Source: Stropharia rugosoannulata
Taxonomy: Eukaryota > Basidiomycota > Agaricomycetes > Agaricales > Strophariaceae
Length of the DNA: 64,000 nt
Direction of reading: 5' to 3'
Assembly (NCBI GenBank): GCA_028532985.1
Contig: JANCIK010000002.1
Coordinates: forward strand, 62,001-126,000
The position numbers were made by a program, and so were the translations under genes. This document shows, piece after piece, positions 25,944-36,728 of this stretch (the stretch's first letter is position 1; each line of letters opens with the position of its first letter). The notes under the pieces were generated by a model that saw only the letters and a program-made list of their open reading frames with translations, was not told the DNA's origin and searched no databases.

Positions 25944-26318
25944 GCGGGCGGTTTGCAATGGTGGACGTTGTCATGCGTCTGACGTCGAGTTCAGAGTCAG
26001 AGTGCCGACCGTAGGCGGCCCAAGGCAAACCCAAAGTGTCCATGTCAGTACTTCAGTTGCCCGGCGTAGCGACGTGGTAGCCGTAGCGCGCTCGTTACTC
26101 GTTGCTGGGTAAGCCGGTAGACGGTGAAGTGCTGCTTGATAAGTAGTTGAGGTGCCGCTCGGTAGGTGAGATGCCGCTCGGTAGGTGAGATGAGGCCTTG
26201 AGGCGGGGAAAAGTTCGGGAAAAAGTATAAGGTTGGTACAAGGTGATCAAGGCGCGAAGTGTGCAGTATAACGCGCGTTGCGAGGTACGACACGACGCGA
26301 CACGACGTAGTGACACAG
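25944..26318. repeat. Long direct repeat, right copy
   Basis: Right member of the pair described at 22868-23150, with the same orientation and order of blocks. It contains its own tandem unit GCCGCTCGGTAGGTGAGAT (twice near 26153-26191). It lies on the upstream side of the zinc-finger gene. Confidence 0.7.
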
Positions 26319-26499
26319 GACAGGCGGGCGGCGCAAGGGCGGCGGGAGGTGAGGCGTGGGCGCAGGTCGTTCGTCTCGTCTGTTTGGACCCGGTGCATTA
26401 CGGTGCGCGTCAACGCCTTGTACTTCGCTAGTCGTGTCCGGTTCAAGACCACCAAAACGGTTCATTAACATTATACCGACTGTCACATACCGACTGTCA

Positions 26500-28600
26500 C
26501 ATACAATGGTGCACCTTTGCTCAGCACTAAGTGGTAGTACATACCCAAAGGACCCCAATCAGTAAGTACCGGCGCGCCTCCAAGGTTGACCCGAACGGGT
26601 GATGATGGCGGAGCGAATTACGTAAGGCACGGCGGGATGGGATGGGACGGGATGGGACGGGATGCGCGGTGCGTCTGGGGAGGCCATGGAAATCGGGGGT
26701 GTGTGGCATACCTGGCAGAGGCGGCAAATGAGTGAGTGAAGCGTGAGGCGGTGAGGCGGCTCATTGACAGTGAGGCGCGTAAGCATCCTTACTGAGCGGG
26801 TGAGTCGGCGGCTTACCGGATGGAGCCGAGGCGGAGTGACTGAGTGGAGGCGGAGGGCGGAGAGGCGGGGTTGAAGCGGCGCGGCGCGGCGCGGTGCATC
26901 ACTACCTGGTACCTAGTACCCACACCACGACCCACACCACGACCCACACCACACCCACACGTGCGCATTGCGATAGGCTTCTGCGCCCGAGGCAGCCCCG
27001 TCTGGGTGGCGCCGCCGCTGCCAGGGCGGTGGGTGGATTGGCGGAGTCGCGGAGTCGCGGTGGGCGCACCGTACCTCGACGTAACTAGTCTAGTCTAGTC
27101 TAGTCGTAGTCGAGCTCGAAGTAGTCGAGCTCACCTCACCTCACCTGTGAGCACTTGAGCACTTTCCCGCCCGCCCCGCGGTATGCGCGGCCGCAGCGCT
27201 GACTACGCTTAGCCAACGACGCACGCGTGCACCCATCCACCCATCCACCCCACCGGCAACGAATGGAAGTCCGGCGACGAACACCTCGACCCGGGGCTCT
27301 GGTGAGCTAAGTAAGGTAAATAAGTAAAGTAAATACGAGATGACAGAACCCGCGCCTCGAGGCCGGCGCACTGCGTACTGCGCGGTGCGCAGCGCCACCC
27401 CCGCACGCCAGCTGACCAGGTAGTGGCTGGGGCCCGTGTAAACCAGCCCCTCAGCCCCCCCTGCCTGGTACGGCTACGGTGGCACCGGCGATCGCTGATT
27501 CGATCCCCGCTGATTTCCTTGCCTTCGTTTCCGGTATACACGACTCTAGTCTCTAGCACAGCGCAGTTCGTCGCCTTGTCGCGCTTATCCCGGCCGCAGG
27601 CGGAGTGGGAGTGACACTGACACTGACACTGAGGTGCCCAGTCGCACGCAGCCCGCGCCTCGTTGCGTTGCGTTGCACACACACGGCGGGGGCGCCGCGC
27701 TACCCCCACCGGGCGCGGCATGCCCAGAGCGAGTTGCTGGCGCCCATGACGCGCATGACGCCTCGCGCCGCCCGCACGGCCGAACCCCGCCGCCGAGCGC
27801 GCGCGGGCCGTGAGCGGCGAGGGGTGCTGATTTGGATTTGGCTGTACGTATCGGGCGAGTGCTGATTCAGCCGCCGACTGCACGGCGCGCGATGGGTGTC
27901 CGGGGTCTGCTGCTGCCTTGTTTCTCCTGGACTGTGGGCGGTAGGCGAGGCGGGAGGGACGGGCGAGGACGGTGGATGGGATGCGGAATGAGGTGATGGG
28001 GCTATGGTCCTCGGGAGGTGGGACGCCGGGAGGTGGGGTGCGGGTTGTCAATATCAATGTCGGGTGGGAGGAGGACGCACTGCCAGCAATCGTCTCGCTC
28101 GGGTGGGAGGAGCCGACACCCGGACGGGCAGGCGATGGGTGGGCACTGGGCAGTGGTGGTGGGGCGGGAACGTGGCCAGTGGGCGGCGTGAACCGATAGC
28201 ACGCCGATCGAGAATCAAACCAGATAGGGCGGAAGCGAACCGGTGAACGGAGCCGAGCCGGGGGCGGATGTGTTGGTTGTGGTGAGCCAACGAGGCGGCC
28301 GCGGGGGACGGCACGGCGCATGGCGCGCTTATTTTTGGTTGTTGTGCGGGTCTTTGGAGAGCAGACGACTTAAGGGCCACCCCCACACTCCCTTCCTTGT
28401 CCACCCCCCATCCATCCACCCACACACTCACAATCACCTCCCCCGTCCCTGTCCCCGTCCCCCGTTCCCGTCCCGCCCGCCCTTCGACGACGACGGGCAC
28501 ATTCGAACGCACGCTGCCGCTGACACCGACGACGACGAGGAAGAGACTCCGAGACAAAGACAAAGAACTTTGCTTACCCGCTATCACCCCATCGCCACCG
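26500..28600. other. GC-rich upstream region of the zinc-finger gene, many simple repeats
   Basis: Contains GGGATGGGAC tandem units (26630-26665), GCGGC repeats (26876-26895), CCACACCACGA repeats (26920-26955), CTAGT repeats (27080-27105) and CACTGACA repeats (27614-27633). Long open frames on both strands here (for example 27209-28321 minus) are Arg/Pro/Ala-rich products of the high GC content, and I do not accept them as genes. The region probably includes promoter and 5' UTR of the gene starting near 28.6 kb. Confidence 0.45.
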
Positions 28601-28603
28601 AGC

Positions 28604-31600
28604 ATGGACTCCCCCCGCCCGCCCTCCTCCTCCCCTACCCCCGCTCAACCAGCGGTCCACGCCCACACTCTCCCGCCGGCCCACGCCCTCGCACACCCGC
28701 CCGCCCACGCCCACGCGGCGCCGCAGACGAACGCGCACCTCGCCGCGCTGCTCGCGGACGCCTACCGCGACGCCGACGCCCTCCGCTCAGAGCTCGCCGC
28801 AGCGCGCAAGCGCGCCGAAAAGGCGGACCGTATCTCCGACATCCTCACCGCTGCCTCTCTCTCTCTCTCCCCCTCGCTCTCCCCTGCCCTGCCCCCCGCC
28901 CCAACCGCCTCAGGCGCGGACGAGGCGGGCGGGTCGCCCCGTGTTCCCGTCAATGGCGCTGATCGCGATAGGGAGAGGGACACCCCGTCCCCCGCCGCAG
29001 GGCTGACCCAGGGCGGCGCCTCGGCGGAACAGCTCGCGCGCGTCGTCGCGCGGTATGAATCGCGCCTCGCTGCACTCGAGGCAGCACGGGACGATGCCGA
29101 CGCGCGGAGGCGCGAGACGGTCGACGCCGTGCGGCAGCTGGACGACTTCCTCGGCACTCTCGAGCTCTACGCGCGCGACGCACGGGAGAGCTTTAAGCGC
29201 TCGCGCGCGGCGAGCGACGACGTGTCGGGCGACGGCGGGGTGCCTTTCGTGCTCCCGCCGCTGTCGAGCCTGTTGCACGTGTTTGGGCCTGGGGGCGTGG
29301 GGCAGAAGCATGGACATGGACATGGAAATGGGCATGTGAGGAGCGAGAGCACTGGTAGTCGCCTTTCGTTCCCGCTCCCCCCGCATCCGCCCCCGCACTC
29401 GCATGCGGGCACGCGCCGTGCGCGCACACCGAGTATGGACGGGATGTACGGCGCACCGCCGTCCAAGCGCTCCCGCGCCGTTTATTCTGACAACGTAAGT
29501 CCCCCTCTTCCCTTCCCTTTGTTCGTTTGGACAAGAGGCTCATTGTTTCCTTTGTTTTTTTATTATTCCCTGGCTCCCTTTTTTGTTTTCTGTTGTCTGT
29601 CTGTCCTACCCGCCCTTGTTCTCGCCCTCGCGACCGCCTGCCCGCCCACGCATGTACCGCCTAACACCCACCCACCCACCACCACGCCTACCGCCCGCCG
29701 CCCACCCGGCTCCCGACACCCGGCGTCTATCATCCGACATCCGACATCTGACACCCGACATCCGACCGGCGCGTGCCCACCTGTCATCCCTCCGCCTGCC
29801 TGCCTGTCCATCACGCGCGCTCGCTCACGACGCCGTGCTCCCACTGCTCGCCTCGTGGCCCGCCCGTGCGTCTGTCCATCACCTGTCCTGCCTGCGCATA
29901 CATCGCCCGGTCTGTCCTGTCCTGAACGGCGATATCTGGTGCTTCCCGGGTCCTTTTCCTCGTTGGCCGCTCATGAAATTAATACCGACTACCGGCTTCA
30001 TAACGGATGTGGATGTGATGCGGTACGCGAACACTGATATGGTACGTCGCCGCGCTATCCGCTCCCCCCGTGCGCTGCGGGAGCACGAGCATGATATGAG
30101 CAGTGTATTTACTGACGCGCCTCGTGTAGGGCTATTCTTGGGCGGCCCCCCTTCCTTCGTTCCTTCCTTCCTGCCTGGGTGTGTGTGTGCCTGCCGTGCC
30201 GTGCGTGGACGTGGTTGCCTTGTGCCGTACGTACCCACTGTGGGCTCGCATCCGACCTCGTGCGGCTGCCTTCCTATCGCGGCGCCATCGCTCGCCCATC
30301 CATCCATCCATCTGGCTATTCGTGCATGACCGACCTGCTTGCTTGCTTATCGGGCCATCGCGGGTAACGTACCCTCCTTTGTTGGGTTTAACGTACACGC
30401 ACACTGTACACGCACACTACGTCGTTATCGGCCCGTATCCTGCGTGCATGTCACCCGGTCTGTGCACGCACTCGCACTTGCGTCATCCGGCCGCTGTTGT
30501 ATCGCCATCGCCATCGCCATCGCCATCGCCCGTCACGCATCGCTATCACCATCGCGTATCGCGCATATCGCTCATCGATATCCCGCTGGCGCCACGCACC
30601 ACACGCTAATTGACTGACTGACTGACTGACTGACTGGCACGCCGCCACCACGCCGCTCGCGCGCGCTCCGCTCTGATCGTCCTCGCCACGCCACATCCGT
30701 GCCGTGTCCCGGACGCCGTTGGTGTGCTTCGACGCTATCCCTTCGTGGTCGATGACCGCATGACCTCGTACCCGCAATCCGCATCCGAACATGCGCGTCC
30801 TTCAATCCATGCGCACCGGATACGCAACGCAACAGTACCTCCCGGCAATGCACCTCCCGGAATCCGACGCGCACCGCACCCCACACGCACAGGCTCAGCC
30901 CTCGCTCGGACACACAGCGCCCTCCCACCTCCTCGGCGCGCGCACGCCTGTGCGCCCTGGGTCGGCTTTGGGCGGGGCGGTGAATGGCGCGGGACAGGGG
31001 AACCCGCGGATCATCGCGTATGGGAGCTCGTATACCGCTGCTGCTGGTGGTGGTGGTGGTGCGAGCCCGCATCATGGTGGCTATCCGCAGACCCAGCAGG
31101 GGCAGGGGCAGCTGCAGCCGGTGATGCCGGGTGTGCATTTGCGCACGCGGGCCGCTGTGCATGGTGCGTACCCTGCGCATTCGCGGGAGAGGGAGAGGGA
31201 GAGGGATGGGGGTAGGGAAAGGGACAGGGAAAGAGAAAGGGAGAGAGGGAGGGAGAGAGAGCGTGGCCGCTCGCGGTCGCGCTCTGGTAGTCACTCGAGC
31301 AGCTCGTCGATGGATATTGACGAGATGATACTCAAAGCGACGGATGATGTCTCGCCTGGGAGCGTGGCTTCTAATACACCGGGAGGTGGTGTTGGTGTTG
31401 GTGGTGTAGGAGGAGTGGGTGGAGTAGGAGGCACGCCCGCCCCGCTGGGCGGAGCGAATGGGCGGTTTGTTGATGCTGGTGCGCAGATCCGGAAACGCGA
31501 GCGGGAGAGGGAGAGGGAGAGGGAGAGGGAGAATGCGAGTCCGGCTGGGTACCCTGCGTACCCTGCGCGGGGCACGAATGGAACGAATGGGAATGGGGCG

Positions 31601-34600
31601 CAGCATCATCAACAGCAACAGCAGCATCTTGGGCTGGTACAGCATGGGTCGCAGCAGCAGCTGCTTCAGCAGAACTTGCAGGCTCAGGCCCCAGGTCAGG
31701 CCCCAGGTCAGAGTCAGAGTCAGAGTCAGAGTCAGCAAAGCCAGGGACAGAGTCAACAGAGTCAACAGCAGCAGGTGTACACGACGCATGTCTTCGCACC
31801 TGTCGTGACCGGTGCGCCGACGAAGAAGAGCAAGTTCCCGAATACTGCAGGTGTAGGTGTGGGTCCTGGCGTTGGCGTTGGCGCAGGTGAGCCTTTTGTT
31901 TTTGTGCATAGTCTACGGCTACGCCAGCCTACTACTACTACAAACGAAATACTAACTCCCCTCCCTCTTTCTCTTTCCCTCCCCCTTTCATCATTTCTCA
32001 ACACAGGTCTAACGCACGACACCTCCTCCACCCCGTCCGCCCCGGCCTCAGTAACAGCCACCACGGCCCCGCAGTCGCAGTATGCGTCGACGAACGCGCA
32101 GGGGCAGCGTATCTGCCGGCAGTGCGGGATGGTGGGGCGGTATAAGGACGGCAAGTGTGTTGAGAAGTGGGGTCCTGGACCGATGGGCCCTGGGACGGTT
32201 TGTGATCGGTGAGTGTTTTTTGGTTTGGTTTTTTTGTTTGGTTTGGGTTTACTACTTTTTTCGTTCGTTTGTTTGTTCGTTCGTTCTTTCTTTCTTTCTT
32301 TCTTTTATTTTATTTTATTTCCTCGTCCCTTCTTTTTCTTCTGCTTTGTTTTTTTCTTTGGACTGTCTTTTTTCTTTTGGCTGGGTGCTGCTCCGCGTCG
32401 CCTCGCGTCGTGCCATTGTTGACCCTCGCGTTGACCCTCGTTCTGAAACTCAGACGAACGAGCAGGCGGGCGCGTAGATGTCTCAGTGCGTCCCGCTAGC
32501 CTTGATCGCACCGTGGAGCGCAGGCCCGTGCGATGTCAGGCTGGGCTGGAACACGAACGGACGGACAATAGACCGTCATTGTTCTAGCTGGCCGAGCGTG
32601 AGCACTGTGGGCACTGGACTGTGGACTGTGGGCTGGATGTCAGTCAACCTTGACGTGCTGTGTGGGCGGTGGTTATTGTGCGCTAGCATGGACGGTGTGT
32701 ATTGTGCGCTAGCGTGGGCACTGCCTGTCCTTGTTTAGCGTGTGCGCGGAGGAGGAGCGTGCTGCTTCTAGCCTGAGCCCGCGCACTGTGTTGTGGGCGA
32801 GCGTGGGTGGATGGGCGAGCGAGCGTGTGCATGATCTTCCAGATGGAGAGTGGCGCGCCGCGTGTTGCGGCGGGGCCTATTGTCGTCGGGCGGTATCGTA
32901 TGCCGTAGGTATTGTTGGGCGGCGTGTCTCGGCGGATGGGTTCGCCGCGGTTGGACTCTGCCGTGCTGCGCGGGCGGAGGGGGGAAGGTGGGGATGTCAC
33001 GCGGGCGTGCTTTTTTTTGGTGATGCATAGCATTCGATTGGCGCGAACGGGCGGGTGGGCCGGTTCGTTGCGCCCGGTGTCCCGTGTGCGGGGCGTCGGG
33101 ACTCGGCCCCCGCCGTGCGCTGCGTGTATGCGCCCAGGCGCACCGCGCCGCGCGGTGACGTCGGGTGCTCGGGTGATGGTGATGAATGATTGCGCTTGGG
33201 TTGTCGGGTGTCGGGTATTGGCTTGCCTCTTTTTTTTCTTTTTTCTGATGCGGATGTGATTGTGATGGCGCTTGACTTCGACGTGCGCGACAGCGGGCGG
33301 ATTGCGGACCCTTGATGGTCGTGGTCATGGTGCCGTCTGTCTGTACACGCGCACAGGGACGGCCGTCGTGGTGATCCCCGCCTGTGTGCCAGGCTGTAGA
33401 CGGTGGTCGACGGGCAGGCGGGCGGGCGGGCTGGGTTGGGTGGGACGCCGAGCGAGTGAGCTCGGGCCTCACTGTCGGGTCCATGCATCGCGCCTGACTT
33501 GGGGCGTACACCCGATATGGGGATCTTGCACGCACGCTTTGTAACCCCGCCGAGTCTGACGACGACGTAAACCCGCCGACAGAGCCCATCCCATCTCATC
33601 CATCAGCCCAAGACCGAGATGGGCAGAACTCGTGCACGCTGCGCAGCAGCGCCCCGGGGCGTCGGGGCGCCGCGTGATGCGCGTGCCGGGCGGCCGGGGT
33701 GTTTGGGGTTGTCTTTGCGTGCTTTAGGCGGGTTGGCGTGCTCAGGCGGGGTTGGCGTGCTTAGGCGGGTCCTCCGATTTGTGCGCTGTGCACATGGGGA
33801 GAGGTCGCGTGGGCAGCCCGGTGGAGCGGGAGTGGAATGATGAAGTCGGGCGCGTGTTGATGGCGTGTTTGATGTCGTCGGCGGGTGGGTGGATGGTGGA
33901 ATGATGCATTCCCTATGTTGTCGGCTCGCCCGCTCCCTCTCCGTCACCTCACCGGTTTGCGCCCGCCTTGCGACAAGCGGGTCTAGGCCTCTTTGCCTTT
34001 GTCATCTTTTCTTTTTTTATTTTCTTCTTCTTTTTATTTTATCTTATTTTACTTTTTTGGTTCGTTTGCATAGCATAGAAACGGCGTGCTAACCTCGCAT
34101 TAACAGATGCCGCAAGAAGATGAAGCGCGTCGAGCGGCGCGGGACGCTAGACCAGCTAGCTGCGCACGCGCAGCAGCACCAGCCCATCCCTCCCTCACAG
34201 CTCACGCGCGGCGCCGCGGCGTCCTTCGCTGGCCCCGCCGCCGCCGCCGCCACAACATCGCACCTGCAGCGCGCTGACACGATGCCCGCTCTGCGCTCCG
34301 CGGTAGACGACGACCGGCGCACGGCGACAGCTTCTGCGCTCGCTGCGACCGCGACGGCCTCACTCATCGGTGCGGGGCGCCGCGCACAGCAGCCCCCGCC
34401 GCCCGCGATCGCTGCGCTGCGGACGAGCACGCACGACGACGGCTCGGGCTCGGACGATATACCGACTTCGGACGTGGGCCGGGGTGGGCCCGCGGGGATG
34501 GGCGGGCGCCGTCCTGTGGTGTCGCGCCCTGGCTCTGGGTCGGGGTCGAGCGGGTCAAGGGCGGGGCGCGGGTCGCTTTCTGATGCGGATGCGGAGGCGG

Positions 34601-34770
34601 AGGAGGAGGATGAGGACGACGGTGGGGCGGGTGCGGGGCGCGGGGGCGAGGAAGACGGCGAGGAAGATGGGGATGCGGAGGCGGACCTGCTCGATGCGGT
34701 CGATGCGGCGGAGGCGAACAGTGTTGCGAGCTCGTCGGCTGACCGGGCGTGGAAGGACGAGGATAATTGA
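28604..34770 (+). CDS. Coiled-coil protein with GATA-like zinc finger
   Basis: The working model is join(28604..29494, 30836..31886, 32007..32208, 34107..34770), giving 935 aa in consistent phase. Exon 1 has an Ala/Glu/Arg coiled coil (RDADALRSELAAARKRAEKA) and a second one (EQLARVVARYESRLAALEAA). The middle is low-complexity: RE repeats, Gly-Val repeats, Gln-rich tracts. The finger reads RICRQCGMVGRYKDGKCVEK, then TVCDR before the last intron and CRKKMKRVERRGTLD after it: a C-x2-C...C-x2-C arrangement like GATA fingers but with about 25 residues in the loop and one extra Cys. The C terminus is acidic. The start at 28604 (MDSPRPP) is favoured by the paralogue at 58141 (MDFPHQL). An in-frame ATG at 28397 exists. 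Further small exons inside 29495-30835 are possible. It is probably a nuclear, DNA-binding regulator (inference). Confidence 0.75.
30608..30637. repeat. GACT/ACTG tetranucleotide microsatellite
   Basis: Uninterrupted run of the unit GACT within the first long intron of the zinc-finger gene. Confidence 0.85.
32209..34106 (+). other. 1.9-kb intron splitting the zinc finger
   Basis: Donor GTGAGT at 32209; acceptor TAACAG at 34106, preceded by a CTAAC branch-like sequence. It starts with a T-rich tract (32214-32380) and contains no supported gene, although high GC opens long frames on the minus strand (32768-33599). Removing it joins TGT GAT CG to A TGC, restoring VCDRC. Other introns in this window are mostly 50-120 bp. 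Confidence 0.7.
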
Positions 34771-36720
34771 GGGTGTCTCTCTTCTCGGGTTGGTTGGCTC
34801 GTTCGCTTCGCTTGGTTGGTTGGTTGGTTGGTTCGGCAGAAGGGAGGGAGGGAGGGGAGGACAGCCGCAGTGCGGTGAAGAGCGAGGAGCGGAGGGCGAG
34901 AACCAAGGAAGAGGCGGGCGGGCTGGCTCGTCGCTGCGACGTTGACGTCGGCGCGGACGTTGTTCGGCTTCGCCCCACTCTGGTTTAGCTCCTTACTCCC
35001 GACCCACCCCGCCACTTCTGCGCCATTCCGTATTCCGCATTCCGCATTCCGCATTTCGCATTCTCACTTGCGCTTCCTGGTCGCATTCACTCACACCCGC
35101 TCATCACGCCCGCTTATCACGCCTACTTACACGCTCACGCCGCTCCCGCCCACGCCGCCGCCGCCGCACAGTCCACGGGAATGAAGACTGAGCAAGACTA
35201 AGACCAAGACCGATATCGCGCTGGCTCGCGAATGGTTGATCCACTTCTATGTATCCACCCGTGCCTCGCACTAACCCCCGGCTGGCGTAAACGCCCCCCT
35301 ACTGGCATTAACCCGACTTTTGGTGTCCGCGGCGCTAACGAACGAACGAACGAACGAACGACCGAGCACGAGCACGAGCGCACGCACGCACTGCATCCGC
35401 CCGGTCGTGACCATTGGGCTGTGATGCCCGCCTGCTTCCTTGGTGGCGCTGATACCCGTCTATGGATGGGCCCCGTCCTAGCCCCACCTCGTCGTCCCGC
35501 CCCTTTTTTTTTCTTTTTCGCGACGCCCCGTGGTACCAGGACCCATCGTGACTCGCGATGTGTATAGTCAGCCCCCGCGTATATCCAGTCTCCCGAGTCG
35601 TGTCATGTTGTGTCGTCTCTCCCCGTCCCCGCCCCATATCTCATATCATCTGACCACCCACCCATCTGCTGTTTTGTCCAATGTCCAATTTTCACGCGCA
35701 CGCCGTATCGATATTCTGTTCCCCGTCTCTTCTCGTCTCGTCCCGTCGCCCTTCGCGCATTGTTTTTCCCCTCGTCGATTGGTTTTTGTGCCCTGCCCCG
35801 TCCTGTCCGTGCTCGCCAGCTTTTCTTTTTCTTTTATTTGCATGCATTACGTCCCCGTCCCCGTCCCGGTTCCCGTCCGGTCTAGCGCCATTGGTCCTTT
35901 TGCTATAGCTCACGCTCACATCGCCTGCCTGCCCATCCGTTCGTCGCATTCAGTCCACACTCCACCATCCCCCACCCACCCACCACCACTCGTCTCTCAT
36001 CTCTCGTCTCCCGTCTCTCGTCACTCGTCACTCATAGCACCGCACCGCACCGTCTCCGTACACGATCTTACGACACACGCGCACGCGCACGCACATAACA
36101 TACGTATATAAGCACCTACTACACTCATCACACATAAGTATCCGAGTCCCCCCACCCCCTCCCCGCACCCCTCGTAAATAAGTAACATCTCCGGGTCGTA
36201 AAATAAAATTCTAACTTGTGTACATTGGTAATAATATTATTGGGTACTGTGCCGTTTTGAGTTTTGAAGCTGAAGCTTGAAGCTTGAATGAATGGGTTTG
36301 TTCGGGGTTAATGTCAATAGCAATATTTTAGTGCTTGGAACTGATACTGGTACTTGTCTTACTGCAAGCTTATTGTATCACCTACTCGGTTGGACAAAGA
36401 AGGAAATACGAATTCAGACAATCATATCATATCAGTCAAGCTCAGCAGCATACTCCCAGGCTGAATTGTTTGTGAATTGTTTAGGAATTGTTACCCACTC
36501 ACTGGATCAACAGAAATTCATTTTTTTTGCCCTGGTTGTTGAATAACTGTACTATGAGATATATAGGAGTATAATTTGAGTTACTGAGTTGCGTCTATTA
36601 AACTACATACAGCAAACATACGGACGTCTCAAGCGAAGTGTCAAGGCACATGGCTTAGTAAGCTTCAAGCTTCAAGTTCACGTGTTTCCGATGGAGATAA
36701 TCAGTTGATTAAAAATAGCC
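34771..36720. other. 3' flank of the zinc-finger gene, GC-rich then AT-rich
   Basis: Contains simple repeats: TTGG near 34812-34833, ATTCCGC near 35025-35055, ACGA near 35339-35362. GC-rich character ends near 36.1 kb, where a run of polyadenylation-like AT-rich sequence begins (AAATAAGTAAC, AATAAAATT at 36175-36215). No supported gene. Confidence 0.45.
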
Positions 36721-36728
36721 TGTGTCCA

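Noticed and set aside
27209..28321. 370-codon minus-strand open frame upstream of the zinc-finger gene
   Set aside because: Low-complexity Pro/Arg/Ala product of the GC-rich island, overlapping simple repeats; no recognisable motif.
30572..31909. 445-codon minus-strand open frame opposite the second large exon of the zinc-finger gene
   Set aside because: Antisense to a better-supported exon; made of Leu-Thr and Pro-Leu repeats mirroring the sense-strand repeats.
32768..33599. Long minus-strand open frames (200-273 codons) inside the large intron of the zinc-finger gene
   Set aside because: Composition is Pro/Arg/His/Ser-rich as expected from GC-rich antisense sequence; no domain, splice partner or start context.
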